Shown here: positions 43,136 through 54,669 of the stretch, piece after piece
How the letters are laid out: each line of letters starts with the position of its first letter
How positions within the stretch are numbered: position 1 is the first letter of the stretch
From: Diplonema japonicum
Lineage: Eukaryota > Euglenozoa > Diplonemea > Diplonemida > Diplonemidae
Assembly (NCBI GenBank): GCA_964019335.1
Contig: OZ025686.1
Location: 186,001-250,000 of the forward strand
Direction: 5' to 3'
Length of the DNA stretch: 64,000 nucleotides
Program-made: the position numbers and the translations under genes
The notes under the pieces: model-generated
What the model was told of the DNA's origin: nothing
The model's input: the letters and a program-made list of their open reading frames with translations, nothing else
Database searches by the model: none

Positions 43136-43873
43136 CTAAAGGCTCTCTAAGTATTCCTCATCGACTAACCCGTTCCGACCGAAATCAAGGCAGAAATTTT
43201 CAAGTACTTTTCCTCGTTCCTCGAAAACCCCGTTGAGGTAGGGGTTCTCGGTGGAAGGCTTGTTGATGTGAAGCAGCTTGTCATAGCAATGATCGACCAT
43301 GGATGCAGACGTCCCGACGTAAGCTGCGAACCTCTCTGGGGTTGCTATGGTGTACAACTCCTCACGGGTGGAGGCACGGGGGGTAGTAGAGGTGAACAAC
43401 GGGGTGCTTGTTTCCTTCTGGTGCAAATAACACCGTTTCAACCCCTTCTCACCCAAGGCCTCAATGCGGTCTGCGTCTCTGGGCAAATACATCCAAGGAA
43501 GATGTTCAGTAGAAACCTTGTTCTTATTATCCCTACAAGACACGAGAGAGATTAACATCATCACTGTGTCAGCTCTGTCCTTGTCCCACCCAAGTTTGGT
43601 CAATATGCTTTCTGCATTTCGTGTGTTTTTCTCAAAAAGTTTGGCGTCATCTGTGTCATGAAGGATGCAAGCCATGATGACCTCTTCTTTCCTGCCTTCC
43701 CCCATGTTCTCCTCTGCTTCCACAGCCTTCTTCCCGTGCACCGCCACCGCCACTGCATGGCAAATACCATGCGAGTTCCCTTCCTCAGGCAAGATCTCTG
43801 CCGCCATCTCTGCTGCCTTGAATAGGTCTCCTTCGATGCCATGTTGCTTTAAACAGTCTTTCCATAATGGCAT
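43136..43873 (-). CDS. HD-domain metal-dependent phosphohydrolase
   Basis: 245 residues. Seen: His35/His39 in SHGICHAVAVAVHG, the HD pair at 72-73 (CILHDTDDAKLF) and Asp133/Asp135 (PRDADRIEALGE). This spacing (H...HD...D) is that of small HD-superfamily hydrolases acting on phosphomonoesters or nucleotides, similar to bacterial YedJ-like proteins. The C-terminal part (SMVDHCYDKLLHI) also fits that family. Substrate unknown. Start is the only good ATG after the homopolymer leader. Confidence 0.8.
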   Translation of the reverse strand: MPLWKDCLKQHGIEGDLFKAAEMAAEILPEEGNSHGICHAVAVAVHGKKAVEAEENMGEGRKEEVIMACILHDTDDAKLFEKNTRNAESILTKLGWDKDRADTVMMLISLVSCRDNKNKVSTEHLPWMYLPRDADRIEALGEKGLKRCYLHQKETSTPLFTSTTPRASTREELYTIATPERFAAYVGTSASMVDHCYDKLLHINKPSTENPYLNGVFEERGKVLENFCLDFGRNGLVDEEYLESL

Positions 43874-44118
43874 TTTTTCCCCCCCTTTTTTTTCCCTTTA
43901 TTTTCTAGCATGGTACAATGGTATTAAAAAAAGGGGGGGGGGGGAAGAAGAACAGAAACAAAACAAGACGGAATCGGTCCTTTAAAAAAATAGGGGGGGG
44001 GTGAATATTAATAATGCGTGTAAATAAAAATTAAAAAAACTCAAAGTAGGCCGCCCTATGGGGGAAAAAAAAATGCCTCCCTCTCTTTTAAGTTCCTGCC
44101 CAAGAGGAGAAATCTAAA

Positions 44119-44149
<31 letters not shown>

Positions 44150-44198
44150 ATCTAAAAAAAAAAAAAATACAGGGGGGATATATGAATATATTGGGCAG
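43874..44198. other. Low-complexity spacer
   Basis: No gene seen. G run near 43937 and A tracts at about 44117-44141. Confidence 0.55.
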
Positions 44199-45140
44199 CT
44201 ATAAAGCACCCGCAGTGGCACCCGATACATTGAAGGCAAAACTGGTTTTTCTTTGCAACATGGGGACAAGGCACTCTGCCCACATCGCCTCGTAGCCAGG
44301 CTGTTTAATATGCAGATTGTCAAAGTCGTAATAACCCAACCTCTGCACACGGGAGAAGGGGATGAACACCTCGGAGCAGTCGAGAAACGTGTGCCTCCGA
44401 CTCTGGAGGGCTTCTATACCGAGCCTCGTAAGATTGTTACACTGCGCCACCTTAACAGGGTAATCTCCTCTGTCGTATCGGGGCAGCACACCTATCGTGA
44501 GCACCTGGGAACCTGGATGAAGGTAGCTAAGGTACTTAGCAATGGCAACAATTCCTTGGGAGATGGAAACAGGTGGTTCTGTAGGCACGTTGTTGGTCCC
44601 AATAAGAAGCACGATGAGGGATGGCCGGACAGACCCTGGAAGCTCATCGTTCAAAAGCCGCCAAATAAGATTTTGAGTCGTGTCGCCAGCTATGCCCAGA
44701 AGTAGGGGAGAGGTGTCGTTGAAAATGTATGAGAAAGACTCTCGGAGTTCTCTAGAGGCAGCTTCTTTTCGCAGATTGGCTGTTAAGGAATCGCCCACGA
44801 AGGCTAAACCGGTATTGGGTTGGAGTAAGGATTCGTTTTTCAGCGATCCGTGAAGCCTCAGCCACGCGTCTCTCCACCATCGTTTGCGGCCGAAACTGCC
44901 TCTTGCTCTGTTCGGATACCAGCCCTTCACCTCGGATCCACAGGTTGGATATTCTTCACTGCAGTTCCCCTTCCCCGCACAGTGCCACAGCGCGCCCCCA
45001 GGGCACCGTTCTTTTTCGTTATTTTCCGTAATGATACTGTTTTCCTGGTGTGCTTTCGGTAGCCAGAGGTCTTCCGCGATGATCACAGCGCAGAATGCTA
45101 GCAGGCTGAACATAACAACCATGCTGCAGAGGAGGTTCAT
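44199..45140 (-). CDS. Secreted or membrane-tethered SGNH/GDSL hydrolase
   Basis: 313 residues. N-terminal signal peptide or anchor (LLCSMVVMFSLLAFCAVIIA), a Cys-containing linker (CPGGALWHCAGKGNC) and an SGNH hydrolase domain. Block I FVGDSLTANL with nucleophile Ser118, block III LLIGTNNVP, block V DNLHIKQPGYEAM with catalytic Asp and His. The arrangement resembles the PAF-acetylhydrolase 1B catalytic subunit and carbohydrate esterases. Likely an ester hydrolase acting outside the cell or in the endomembrane lumen, possibly on acetylated polysaccharide, but the substrate is not shown. Its start lies 153 bp from the end of the ciliary gene. Confidence 0.85.
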   Translation of the reverse strand: MNLLCSMVVMFSLLAFCAVIIAEDLWLPKAHQENSIITENNEKERCPGGALWHCAGKGNCSEEYPTCGSEVKGWYPNRARGSFGRKRWWRDAWLRLHGSLKNESLLQPNTGLAFVGDSLTANLRKEAASRELRESFSYIFNDTSPLLLGIAGDTTQNLIWRLLNDELPGSVRPSLIVLLIGTNNVPTEPPVSISQGIVAIAKYLSYLHPGSQVLTIGVLPRYDRGDYPVKVAQCNNLTRLGIEALQSRRHTFLDCSEVFIPFSRVQRLGYYDFDNLHIKQPGYEAMWAECLVPMLQRKTSFAFNVSGATAGAL

Positions 45141-45293
45141 TTTTTTTTATTGTACTATTATTATTATTCTTCCCCCCCCCCCCCCCCCTCCACACCTCCT
45201 TTGTTTCATTTTTTTTGTTCAGTTTCAGTGGAAGGGGGAAAAAAAAGAAGAAGAATTGTTCTTTTTCACATTTTTTTTTGTAATTTTCTTCTT

Positions 45294-46296
45294 TCAATGC
45301 CCAGCTCTTCGCTGGCTTTTTGCAGGTGTAGGCGATGCACCGGCTGGCCGTGCTGTTTGTTGCGTCAGCTGTGGAGAGTTTTTTTTTTTTTTTTTTTTTT
45401 TTCCCCAACCCCACATCACTTACCACTTTTTTTGCCTTCATGTCTTCTTTGTTCTTCTCGCGAATGTAAATATAGTCCCCCAAGCACTCCCCGATGAACT
45501 GCAACTGGTGTAAGATCTCCTCCCCATTCTGCTCCTCCTTGGAGCCATGCTTCCTTATGGGACGGAACTTGGAAGCATTATCAAAACAGCGATCGTAAAG
45601 GTTCTGCGTGGCCATCTTAATCTGCCCAATGGTCTTCGTGGTCGAGGTCTTCTTCTCAAGAGAGTACTCGATGTCGTCTTGGGCCTTAGTCACCTCCCGG
45701 TGGAGAGTTTCAAGTTGTTTCCCTTTGTTTGCAAGGGCGTTGGTGTAGTCAAGGATTTCAGTGGCTTTTGACTCTTTTTTCTTTTGAAGGACCTGCCGTT
45801 GTATTTCCATTTGTTGTTCCAAGTACTCTTTTCTCGCCTGTAGTTCAGTGTGGTTACCATCGAGTGTCTTCCACCTGCTGATAATATCGTTCGGGTCGCT
45901 GTACTCCTCATTCTGCTGAAGAACGTCATCAAGGTATTTCTGGTATTTTTGGTACCTTTGCAACCGGTCTTTGATTTCTTGTTTTTCTCGTTCCAAGCGT
46001 TTTGAGTCTTCGTTGAGCTGGACGATGAGTAGGTATTTTTCCTCTTTAGCGCGTTGTTCAGCCTGGGCTTTTTTCTCTGCGCGGTTTTTTTTGATCTCGT
46101 TTTCTTGGATGAACTTGTAAAACCTCACCAGCTTGTCCTGTAGATCCTGTCGCCTCTTCGCCAGCTGCTGCTCCCTCTCCTTCACGCGGTCCATTCTCTC
46201 TCGAAACTCACTCCGCTTTTGGTCCAGCTCCGCCTGTACATCCATTTGTTCCCTGCGCAGTTTCGTTGCTGCTGACACATTGTCGAGAGTAGACAT
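45294..46296 (-). CDS. CFAP73/CCDC42-like ciliary coiled-coil protein
   Basis: 315 residues after removing a 55-nt intron (45369-45423, GTAAGT...CCACAG); the last exon encodes LTQQTARPAGASPTPAKSQRRAGH-stop. Almost entirely coiled coil with the DUF4200 pattern (EFRERMDRVKEREQQLAKRRQDLQDKLVRFYKFIQENE; LQRYQKYQKYLDDVLQQ), as in CFAP73/CCDC42, part of the MIA complex that tethers inner dynein arms in motile cilia. This implies a flagellated life stage. Start MSTLDNV was chosen; an upstream in-frame ATG (46344) adds a basic Gly/Arg stretch and is less likely. Confidence 0.82.
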
Positions 46297-46508
46297 GTTG
46301 TTGTGTTGTCCCCCTCCCGCCCGCCTCCCTCTTCTTGAGATCATGTAAAAAGGGGATTTTAAAAAAAAAAAAAAAAAATCACGTAGAGGAGAAAAAATTT
46401 ATACCTCCGTTTGGCCATCTGATAGCAACAACAAAACAAAAAAAAAAAAACTACAAAAAAAACTTTTTTTTTTCTTCTTTTTTTTTTTTTTTTCTTTCTT
46501 CTATTTCT

Positions 46509-47696
46509 CTATTCTTCGGGAGGTTGGGTGCGGATGCAGCAGATGAAAGTCAAAAACACGATGGAGGTCACCATGATGGCTAGCACTTGAAGGACGAAGT
46601 TCCTGCACTTGTCAAAACTCATCGCCAAGGTGATGCAAAGCATAACAATCGTCACCAAGTAGAGAATCAGTTCCACTGTGGTCAGGGAGTGGTCCGTCTG
46701 TTTGAAGAGGAACGCTGACACGGATTTCCGCTCCCTAACACGCTTCATAAACCCAACCCCACGGAAAAAAATGTACAGGGCGAAGGCAGGATAGAGGAAC
46801 AGATGGATCTCGCAGCAGATTCCGAGCATTAAAAAAGGAATTGAAAGGGAGGTGCACTCCGAATTGTGTGCATGATGATACCGCCACGTGTATAATATCC
46901 AGATTGCAAACACGAACATGATGGCGTTTGACAGAAAAACCTTTTTAACATCCTTCATGAGGTACCGGAGAAGCTCCACCCTTTCAGCGTCCTCCCGCAG
47001 CTTGTACACCTTTCTTGAAAAATATAGTAAGAGGTAAGTCACGGCGACGGGGAATAGATGTGCTAAGGTTAGGTCGCACCACCAAGGTATTTCCGTGTTC
47101 GTGGTGACAATCCGCGGTATCATAAAATCGTATCCGTAAGAAAAAGGAACCTCCTCTGTGAAAATAGAGTCTGTAAGGGTGCTCCCCCGTTTTGGGAAGA
47201 ACATGAAATTCGTTTCGTTTTTAAAGACTATTTGTACCTCGTCGGGGCGGAGCGTTGTTTTTTCGTATAGATCCCACACAGTCCCGTAGGCAAGTGTGAA
47301 GACGTATAGAACAGGCTTCATTTGGGTAAGCTCACGGACACAGGTTGCTTCAGAAGCAGTCATGTTTCCGGAAGCGGTTTTGTAGCAGTTGTTTATTTCG
47401 TCCACTAGCATAACCGTCCACACTTTGCTCATGCAGCTGGTCTCGTTGAGCCATACATAGTCCAGTGGTAGGCTTCCGGCCACCGCCGCAGCCGTTTCTT
47501 TGCATCCTGGTTCGCAGTTGTAATATTTGCACAGATTGTCAAGCTTGTTTTCTATATCCTTGCACCCCTCTGCTTGCAGAGCCTTCACGCCCGTGTTCCA
47601 TACATCCATCGGGGTGCATTGATCTTCTTGAGCGGCACTTACCCATAGTATTGCCGTTATGACCAGTAACCTCTTTCGTGCGATTGGTGCTATCAT
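46509..47696 (-). CDS. Multi-pass membrane protein with Cys-rich ectodomain, unknown
   Basis: 395 residues. A signal peptide (RLLVITAILWVSAA), then a ~170-residue ectodomain with about nine Cys (CKDIENKLDNLCKYYNCEPGC) and two or three N-glycosylation sites. About five TM helices follow: IPWWCDLTLAHLFPVAVTYL, LSNAIMFVFAIWILYTW, IPFLMLGICCEIHLFLYPAF, LILYLVTIVMLCITLAM and VLQVLAIMVTSIVFLTFICC. The tail is short. No family recognised. The layout suggests a receptor or transporter-like protein; five to six TM is not a classical GPCR count. Confidence 0.7.
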   Translation of the reverse strand: MIAPIARKRLLVITAILWVSAAQEDQCTPMDVWNTGVKALQAEGCKDIENKLDNLCKYYNCEPGCKETAAAVAGSLPLDYVWLNETSCMSKVWTVMLVDEINNCYKTASGNMTASEATCVRELTQMKPVLYVFTLAYGTVWDLYEKTTLRPDEVQIVFKNETNFMFFPKRGSTLTDSIFTEEVPFSYGYDFMIPRIVTTNTEIPWWCDLTLAHLFPVAVTYLLLYFSRKVYKLREDAERVELLRYLMKDVKKVFLSNAIMFVFAIWILYTWRYHHAHNSECTSLSIPFLMLGICCEIHLFLYPAFALYIFFRGVGFMKRVRERKSVSAFLFKQTDHSLTTVELILYLVTIVMLCITLAMSFDKCRNFVLQVLAIMVTSIVFLTFICCIRTQPPEE

Positions 47697-48491
47697 CGGT
47701 TGGGCATTTTCTTCTTTTTTTTTTATTCCTCCCTAGTATTTTCTTCTTTTTTTTTGGGGGGGTAAAAAAAAAAAGAAAAAAAAAAGTAGGCCTAATCACT
47801 ATGATGGGAAGAAAAATAAAAAAATAAAAAAAAAGAGGGGGAGTGGGGAGTTGAGTTTTTCTCTTTGGGGAGGTCAATTGTTTCCCGTTTCTCTGTGGAG
47901 GCTCTTTTTTTTTTTTTTTTTCCACCCCCACAGGAAACAAAGGAAGGGGGGTTTCTTTTTTTAGATCGAGGAGAGAGATTTTGTTTTGTCGATATTTTTT
48001 TTCTCCCCCCCCTTTTTTTTAAGAAAAAAAACACAACAGAAACTGAAAACCAATACGCTGGGGGGGGGGGGGGGAGAAAGGGGTAAAGGGGAGGGAATAA
48101 AAATCAAAAGAACCAAGATACTTTCTACCCCACGGCACGGAGACCAACGCCTGAGGAGGGGAGTAAGGTTAAGAAGACAAGAGACGGAGGCTGGGAGGGG
48201 TCTTTAAAAAGTGAAACACCCTCTTCTCAGCCCTAATCACGGGAAAAAAAAAAAGTTAAAATCACTCGTGGGTCGATTCTTTATCTTTTTTCTTTCCTTT
48301 CTTTTCTTTTCTGACACTGAAAAGGAACAGAGTGAACAATTTATTTTGCCGGCATGACCCCAAGCGAACGAATGAAAGGGTACGCCAATTATTTTAAAGG
48401 GGTTACTTGACTTTTTTTTTTTGTCAGTTATTTTTTATTTCTCCATCCTTTATTCAGGTACCACCCTAGAAAAAAAAAAGAAAAAGAAAAG

Positions 48492-48531
<40 letters not shown>

Positions 48532-49150
48532 GTTGGAGGAAACCTGCAGTGAAAAGAAAAAAAGAAAGAAAAAAGAATTTCCGAGGAATTCTTTTTCTCG
48601 TGCGCAATGGTTTTTTTCTTTTTTTTTTTTGTGTTCCTTTTTTTTTTTTCTTTTGATAATAATTACAAGTGTTTTCCCCATTTAAAAACACATTTTTTTT
48701 TTTCTCGTTTTGGTTCGTAGAAAATCCCACCAGTGTGGTGGGAGGGGGAGAAAGAAGTGTTAGAAAAAAAAAAAAAAAAAAAAAAAACGACCCACCCTGG
48801 CGTCTTCCTCTTCTCTTGTTTTTCAAAAAAAAAAAAAAAAAAACATAACAACTCCGAAGACTGGAGTATACCCGGGGTCGTTTGGATCGAGACAGAAAAT
48901 GAAAAAAAAATAGGAGGCGAGGGGGAAGGGGGGAGAAGACCCACCCTTACTTTCTTTTTTTTTTTCTTTTTTTTTTTTGTATCTAAGAAACAAAGAAGTG
49001 AATTGGACGACTGGGTGGGGTGATTGCGGGGAGAGAGAAAATGAACGGTGCAAGGGAGAGGTAAGGTTGCCTCCCACTTTGCTGGGAATAAAAAAAAAAA
49101 ACTCGATGATTTAAAGGAAGCCGGTGGGGGCACCCTGCACAAGCACCATT
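47697..49150. other. 1.45-kb low-complexity region
   Basis: No gene supported. Purine- and pyrimidine-rich tracts, an A run of ~34 nt (48497-48530) and several T runs; open frames here are homopolymer artefacts. Confidence 0.6.
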
Positions 49151-49419
49151 TACTTGATTACAGAGGGCGCACCTCGGCCTAGCTGTAGCTTCTTCTGCGT
49201 TCCGCGTTGTGTCCTTAATGCGTGCGGTGTGCAGCTCAACCCCAGCCGGGGCGCCCCGGGTAACCAAGATTCTGAGCCCGTGTAGTTTGCTGCCTGTTCG
49301 CCACCCAGAGCATCTGCTTCTTCCACTTGGGCGCTACCGGTGATGACCGACGAGGAGGTCAACAGCGAACAACACATCTGATGTACTTCTTTATATTTCC
49401 ATGTTATCCCCACCACCTG

Positions 49420-49452
<33 letters not shown>
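49151..49452 (+). mobile_element. Dispersed retroposon-like repeat, copy B
   Basis: Same orientation and ends as copy A, with a 33-nt A tail (49420-49452). The opposite-strand open frame is 49150-49416. Relative to copy A it has an extra TGC codon and a three-base-multiple length change, so the frame stays open. Flanking DNA is unrelated low-complexity sequence. Confidence 0.7.
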
Positions 49453-49454
<2 letters not shown>

Positions 49455-50293
49455 AGTCGCCATTCTTTTACATGTGAGGCTTAAGGGGAGGTCCGTGCTC
49501 CCCAAGACCACGTATACCTTGAAAAAAAAAAAAAAAAAAAAAAAAAAGAGGGGAGAAATAAATGTTGCCGTTTAGCCAGGCGTTGCAGTTTTTCCAGCTA
49601 GGGCGAGATTTTTGGGGGATTGCAAGGATGGGGAGGGGAGGGGGGATCAAAAAATTAAAAGTATGCCGCTGATCAATACGCGCCTCTTCAACCATAATGA
49701 AAACTGCGGTTTTTTGCAATGAAATAAAATTGGAGGTATATCGAACGAGTAAAAACTGAAAAAAAAGGGGGGGGCATAATTTTTTTAAAAAAAATTGAAA
49801 ATAAAAATTAAAAAAAAACCACATAATTCACGCCCAATGGAACTTTTTTTTTTTAAATTTATTTTTAACGGAACGACTTATGAAAAAGTGTTGTGGGGAA
49901 AGAACGTAGTGTAAACAGGAAAGAAAAACAACCAAATAAAAAAAAAAAACTTTTTTTTTTTTGCTATATATGACTCAGTGTATATAGTATTTCTTCTTTT
50001 CTTTTTTTTTTTTGCTAGCGGAAACAGAAAAGAAAAAAAAATTGGGGGAGTGGGAGGAAGGAGAGTGCTTTTCTCTTTTTTTTCTTTTCCCTCCTTCTCC
50101 CCCTCCTTTTTTTCCCCTCCCACCATAAATCACTGACAAGAGGCACATTGACCCCCCTCCCCTCGTTTTTTCAGTGCTTTTGTTCTTTCCTCTAAGTAAA
50201 AATCCGCCCCCGAAGAATGAGGAATTATGATAGCCGGGATAACTACCTTCCTTATATCTTCATCAACTCCCCGTTCCCCTTTTTTTTTATTGC

Positions 50294-50325
<32 letters not shown>

Positions 50326-50372
50326 CCCGGCAGAACGGGGGTTAACAGTATTCCTTTTTCTTTTTTGTTTTT

Positions 50373-50414
<42 letters not shown>

Positions 50415-50544
50415 GTAAACAAACGGACGTGATACCAAATGCTTCATATGAGTGGGTGGAGAGAGGGGAAGGGAGGAGGAATGCAGGCAACATCCCATCA
50501 GAAAAAAAAAAAATTTCCCCCAACACGTGTATGCAGAGGGAAAG

Positions 50545-50580
<36 letters not shown>

Positions 50581-50853
50581 GCTGCCTTAAGTAAAGGAGT
50601 CAGCCTTTCTTCCAGTCTTGAGCCGGACGAAGGTAATGTGTAGATTGGGGGGGGTCTAAAAAAAAGGGGTAGGATAGCATAAAAAATAAAAAAGTTCGCT
50701 GTGATGGAGGTTGCGGGAAGTGTTTGGCAACACCCCACCGAGAAAAGAAAAAAAAAAGAACAAAAGGAAGACCAATTCTTTCTTTCCTCTTCCCCCATTT
50801 TTTTTTTTTTTTTTTTTGAATATCATTATCAGGAATACATTCAGCTGAGGATG

Positions 50854-50884
<31 letters not shown>

Positions 50885-51679
50885 CCATATTGATATCTAA
50901 CTTTATTGGAGTCACAAAGGAGGAAGGGGATTTCAATGCAAAATAAAATTGGTCTGGAAAAAAAAAAAAAAAAAAAAAAAGGAAGCTTGCAATGGTACAC
51001 GAAATTTGAAACGGATGGAAGTACTATTGAACGTTTCTTTTTTATTTTTTTTTTAAAAAATACTATTTTCCCTCCCCGTTTGCAGCTGAAAAGCTAGCAC
51101 GAAACTTTTGTTTCCCAGTGCCGTAGTTGGTCCTTATATTTCCGGGGAAAGTTTCATAATTTTATCTGTTTCAAACATTTTCCGTTCTGAAGTCTTTTAT
51201 TTCTTCCTTTTTTTTTGACAATTATAGGGAAAACTTTTTCCACGCGGTGCAGAAGAAAGGGCAAAAAAGGGGGGGGGAAAAAAAAAAGAAAAAACATAAG
51301 GAAAAGAAGAATAAACGACCGCAGTCGCAAAAGGCAGAGGTTGCAAGAGAATTAAATCTTTTGGCTAATTTCGCCCCCCCCTTTTTTTGTTCTTCTCCCT
51401 TTTATTTTTTCGTGGTTCTGCTTGTTTGCTGCCCCCCCCCCCCCCCCCCCCTCTTCTTGTTCCCTTTTTCTGTAAAGCGGGTTGTTTTCCTGGCATTAAG
51501 CCAACTGGTCTCCCGTACAAAAAACCTGTAGATTTCTTTAGCCACTATATTTTTTTAGAGCCTTTTTTTTTTATCATAAAAAAAAAAGGGGTTTTCTTTT
51601 TTTTCCCCCCCACCCTGTCATAATTTCAGTAGCATAACAACATGACGTAGGTAGCCTCCACCAAGGGCTGCTTTCACAT

Positions 51680-51717
<38 letters not shown>

Positions 51718-52098
51718 ATTGTAAAGAGCAATTACAGGTATTAAATATATTATTATATTTTTGTTTTGTTTTTGCTTTGTTTCGGGATGAAAAAATTTTT
51801 TTTAAAAAAAAGGGGAAAGACAAAAAAAAAAAAAATGTGAATGTAAGAGAGGAAGAATAAGATAAAAAGAAATAGATATGGAGAGGAGAGGAAGAATACC
51901 TTACCGCAAGGTGCAGTGAGGTTGAACATAGAATGAAAGAAGAAGAAGAAAAAAAAGAATAACTTTTTAAACATGCCCCACACCATCTGGCCATAATGAC
52001 CAGTTTACCTCAGGGGCAGTCCTTATGGTAAACTATCATCGTTGCCTGATCCCTTGGCACTGGTCGGCTAAAACCAGATTGGTCTCGGATGTGTGCAC

Positions 52099-52134
<36 letters not shown>

Positions 52135-52266
52135 ATGCTCACACAGGTTTATCACACAAAAAAAAAAAAAATGTATCAAAATGGGGGTGGGGGAGGCGCC
52201 GGGGGTTGGACGCCAATAATAAATAATAAAAAAAAAAATATATGAACCACTTTTTTATTTTTTTTT
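49453..52266. other. 2.8-kb low-complexity region
   Basis: No gene supported. Very long homopolymers (for example A at about 50548-50579, T at about 50377-50413 and 51681-51716). The least repetitive part, 51960-52100, holds an 8-bp hairpin (AGTTTACC 52002-52009 / GGTAAACT 52027-52034) of unknown meaning. Confidence 0.6.
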
Positions 52267-53328
52267 TTATTTTGCAACCCTTTGCCAAAGCTGCTTGTGG
52301 GCGATGATGGTGCTGAGAGGGGTTTTCCCTCTACAATCAGCCATTTCCGCGGAGTCCCATTTCTGCAGCGCGAGGAGAAGGTACCTGAGCATGGCTTTGA
52401 TCTGCGAAATCTTAGTAAGCGCATCAGCAGCATTCGTGGTCGGGTCCGCCAGGTCACAAATAGAAACAGGGTCGTTTGGGTGCAGCTTGGCACCGCTAGC
52501 AAGAAGCGTCTGGAACTCATCAAGAGGGTTCACAGACGTGGTAGAAAAATCAAACGAGCTCCCGTAAGTTTGCAAGAAGTCCTTCAACAAATCTCCGGGC
52601 GCCACCTTCACACCCTCATACTTACGGAGAATGTGGAACACCATTAAAGAAAGAGCATAACCAGACACACCACCAGACGCAACATCTGTCAAAGAACACT
52701 GGTTTAACACAGTGCGTAAAACGAACAAAACCCCCCCAGCAGCAGGTTGTTCTGCAAAGATCTTCCTCATCCTGGCCACAGCGTAACGAACAGGCGAAGT
52801 ATGCGTGGTCAGCGTTATGTTAATCACTAGCCCTGTCCTGGAGTCAGTTACCTTAACAAAGGCATCGGTAGCACCTTCCAGTACACATGATGTTCGAAGC
52901 CCAAGAGCGTAAAGGTATGATTTGAAAGGTTCGGTGTATCCTGTTAAGTACGTTCCGCAGGATTCAACAACTAGGTCCAGCTCTGAGGAGGGGAGGGACA
53001 GCCCGCATGCATGGGAGCCGTATACTTTTACTGTTGAGGAGGCCCAGAAGTAGGATGCAGCCTGTTGTATTACCGACCTTGCCATCTGTCTCATCACCTT
53101 CTCCTGTGTGTTTAGACCGATGAACTTTGCGAAGCATTCTATTTCCTGGTCCAGGGTTATGCACTCGAAGTCGCCCTCTATCCATGGGACGGCGACCTCC
53201 TTCTCCTTCTTGCCCAGGGAGGACTCCCCTTCGCTTCTCACTTCGTCCGTTCCGTACTCAGATGTGTCGTCGGCCTTTCTCTCCGCCTCGATGGCCACGG
53301 TGCTCGGGGTCTCTGGTTCTGTGGTCAT
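52267..53328 (-). CDS. TRF4-like nucleotidyltransferase with altered active site
   Basis: 353 residues. Poly(A)/nucleotidyltransferase fold of the TRF4/PAPD5 type: helical entry (EIECFAKFIGLNTQEKVMRQMARSVIQQ), VYGSHACGLSLPSSELDLVVE (GS at 104-105) and the central domain with LFVLRTVLNQCSLTDVASGGVSGYALSLMVFHIL and LGDLLKDFLQTYGSSFDF-like sequence. The first catalytic Asp of the usual D-x-D is Glu116 (Glu-Leu-Asp118), and the strand that normally carries the third Asp reads LVINITL, with no Asp. Activity is therefore doubtful. The N-terminal 50 residues are acidic and disordered. A paralogue with an intact D-x-D lies 3.4 kb upstream in transcription. Start 53328 avoids the Lys/Phe homopolymer extension. 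Confidence 0.85.
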   Translation of the reverse strand: MTTEPETPSTVAIEAERKADDTSEYGTDEVRSEGESSLGKKEKEVAVPWIEGDFECITLDQEIECFAKFIGLNTQEKVMRQMARSVIQQAASYFWASSTVKVYGSHACGLSLPSSELDLVVESCGTYLTGYTEPFKSYLYALGLRTSCVLEGATDAFVKVTDSRTGLVINITLTTHTSPVRYAVARMRKIFAEQPAAGGVLFVLRTVLNQCSLTDVASGGVSGYALSLMVFHILRKYEGVKVAPGDLLKDFLQTYGSSFDFSTTSVNPLDEFQTLLASGAKLHPNDPVSICDLADPTTNAADALTKISQIKAMLRYLLLALQKWDSAEMADCRGKTPLSTIIAHKQLWQRVAK

Positions 53329-53476
53329 TTTTTTTTTTTTGCTTTTATTGGATGGGGGGGGGTTTTTTTTTGTAGTAATGGAGGAGGGAAAGTATATGGG
53401 AAAAAGAGAGAGTGGAACAAAAAAAAAATGAAGAATAAAAAAAAGGTGTAGGAAAGAGGGGAGGGAGGTATTTTGG

Positions 53477-53513
<37 letters not shown>

Positions 53514-53550
53514 GTGTGTTTAAGGGCAAATCCCACTTGAGGACCACCCT

Positions 53551-53587
<37 letters not shown>

Positions 53588-53651
53588 GGAAGGGATTAAA
53601 AGAAGAAAAAGAAACGGAGCTCATGTGTGAACGGGGGATAAAAAAAAAAAA
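53329..53651. other. Low-complexity spacer
   Basis: No gene seen; A tracts of ~35 nt at about 53476-53510 and ~28 nt at 53555-53582. Confidence 0.6.
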
Positions 53652-53691
53652 GAGACATTTAAGGGTACCTGCGGTGTGTGGCAGGACGCCT
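53652..53691 (-). repeat. Second copy of 40-nt conserved element
   Basis: 39 of 40 bases match 11575-11614, including the CCTGC/GCAGG hairpin. On the minus strand it is followed directly by a T run. The tRNA-like head found at the first copy is missing here. Confidence 0.75.
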
Positions 53692-54638
53692 TTAAAAAAA
53701 AGACGAAAGTACGTGTGCAGAATGGGGGGGAGGGTGGGGAAGGACTTAAAGAAGAACAGAAAGGAAGGGGAAAGAGGGGGTGACACTTCTCCGCAACTCC
53801 ATCCCCTTGTCCTCACCCTTCCTCCCTTTTTAATTGTTCTATTCTTTTCACCCTTTCCCCCTTTCTTCTAGCTGGTGTGAAAGAAAAGGGAAAGAAAAGA
53901 CAAAAAAAAGGGGGGGTGCGCTACAGCATGAGAAAGAGGAAACAATGACATAAAGTGCACTTTTCTTTTTTGCCTCATGCAAAAAGAAAGGGCAGGGTAA
54001 GTAACGGTAAGGAGAACTTATAAACTAGTACGTGCACTAAAAAAAAAAAGAGAGAGAGAACAGAACGCCAACTAGGTAAGTTATAGAAAAGGGAAAAGGG
54101 CGGGGGAGATCGAGAAAAAGAGGAAATTCTGGTTTTTCTGTTTTTTTTATTTTTTTATTTAAAGGTGATCATTTGTCTTCTCTCGTTTTTCTCTTCTTCC
54201 CCTCCATTTTCCCCCTTTATTTTTTTAATATTTCTTTTTTGTTTCTAAGTTTCTTTTTTTTTTTTACTTAAAACGGAAAAACAAGAAAATAATTTAAAAA
54301 AAAAAAGACATTTAAATAAAAGTAGTATCATAAACACGACAAAAATCTTTTTTTTTTCTTCCCCACAATACATACAGAAAAAGAAGAAGGAAAAAAAAAA
54401 AAGAACTGCTGGATTTATGCATTGAACACCATCAGGTCGCTGAATTACATGTATAAAAAAAAAAAAAAAAAAAAAAAAGAAGAGAGAGAGAGAGGACTTT
54501 GGTTGCCTCCTATGTTTTTGACAGGTCAAAGACGACATTGATCTGGAAGAAAAAAAAAATCAAGCCCTTTTGTTTTTCTTTTCTTTAAAAAAGAAATATG
54601 TGCATAGCAACACATGATTTTAAAACCGGACGTGCATG

Positions 54639-54669
<31 letters not shown>

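Noticed and set aside
51985-52100. Similarity to U1 snRNA (GTTTACCT followed by CAGGGGCAG, later TTGGCACTGG)
   Set aside because: The match to the U1 5' end is partial, it would pair poorly with the GTATGT donors seen here, and the U1-70K loop and an Sm site are not evident.
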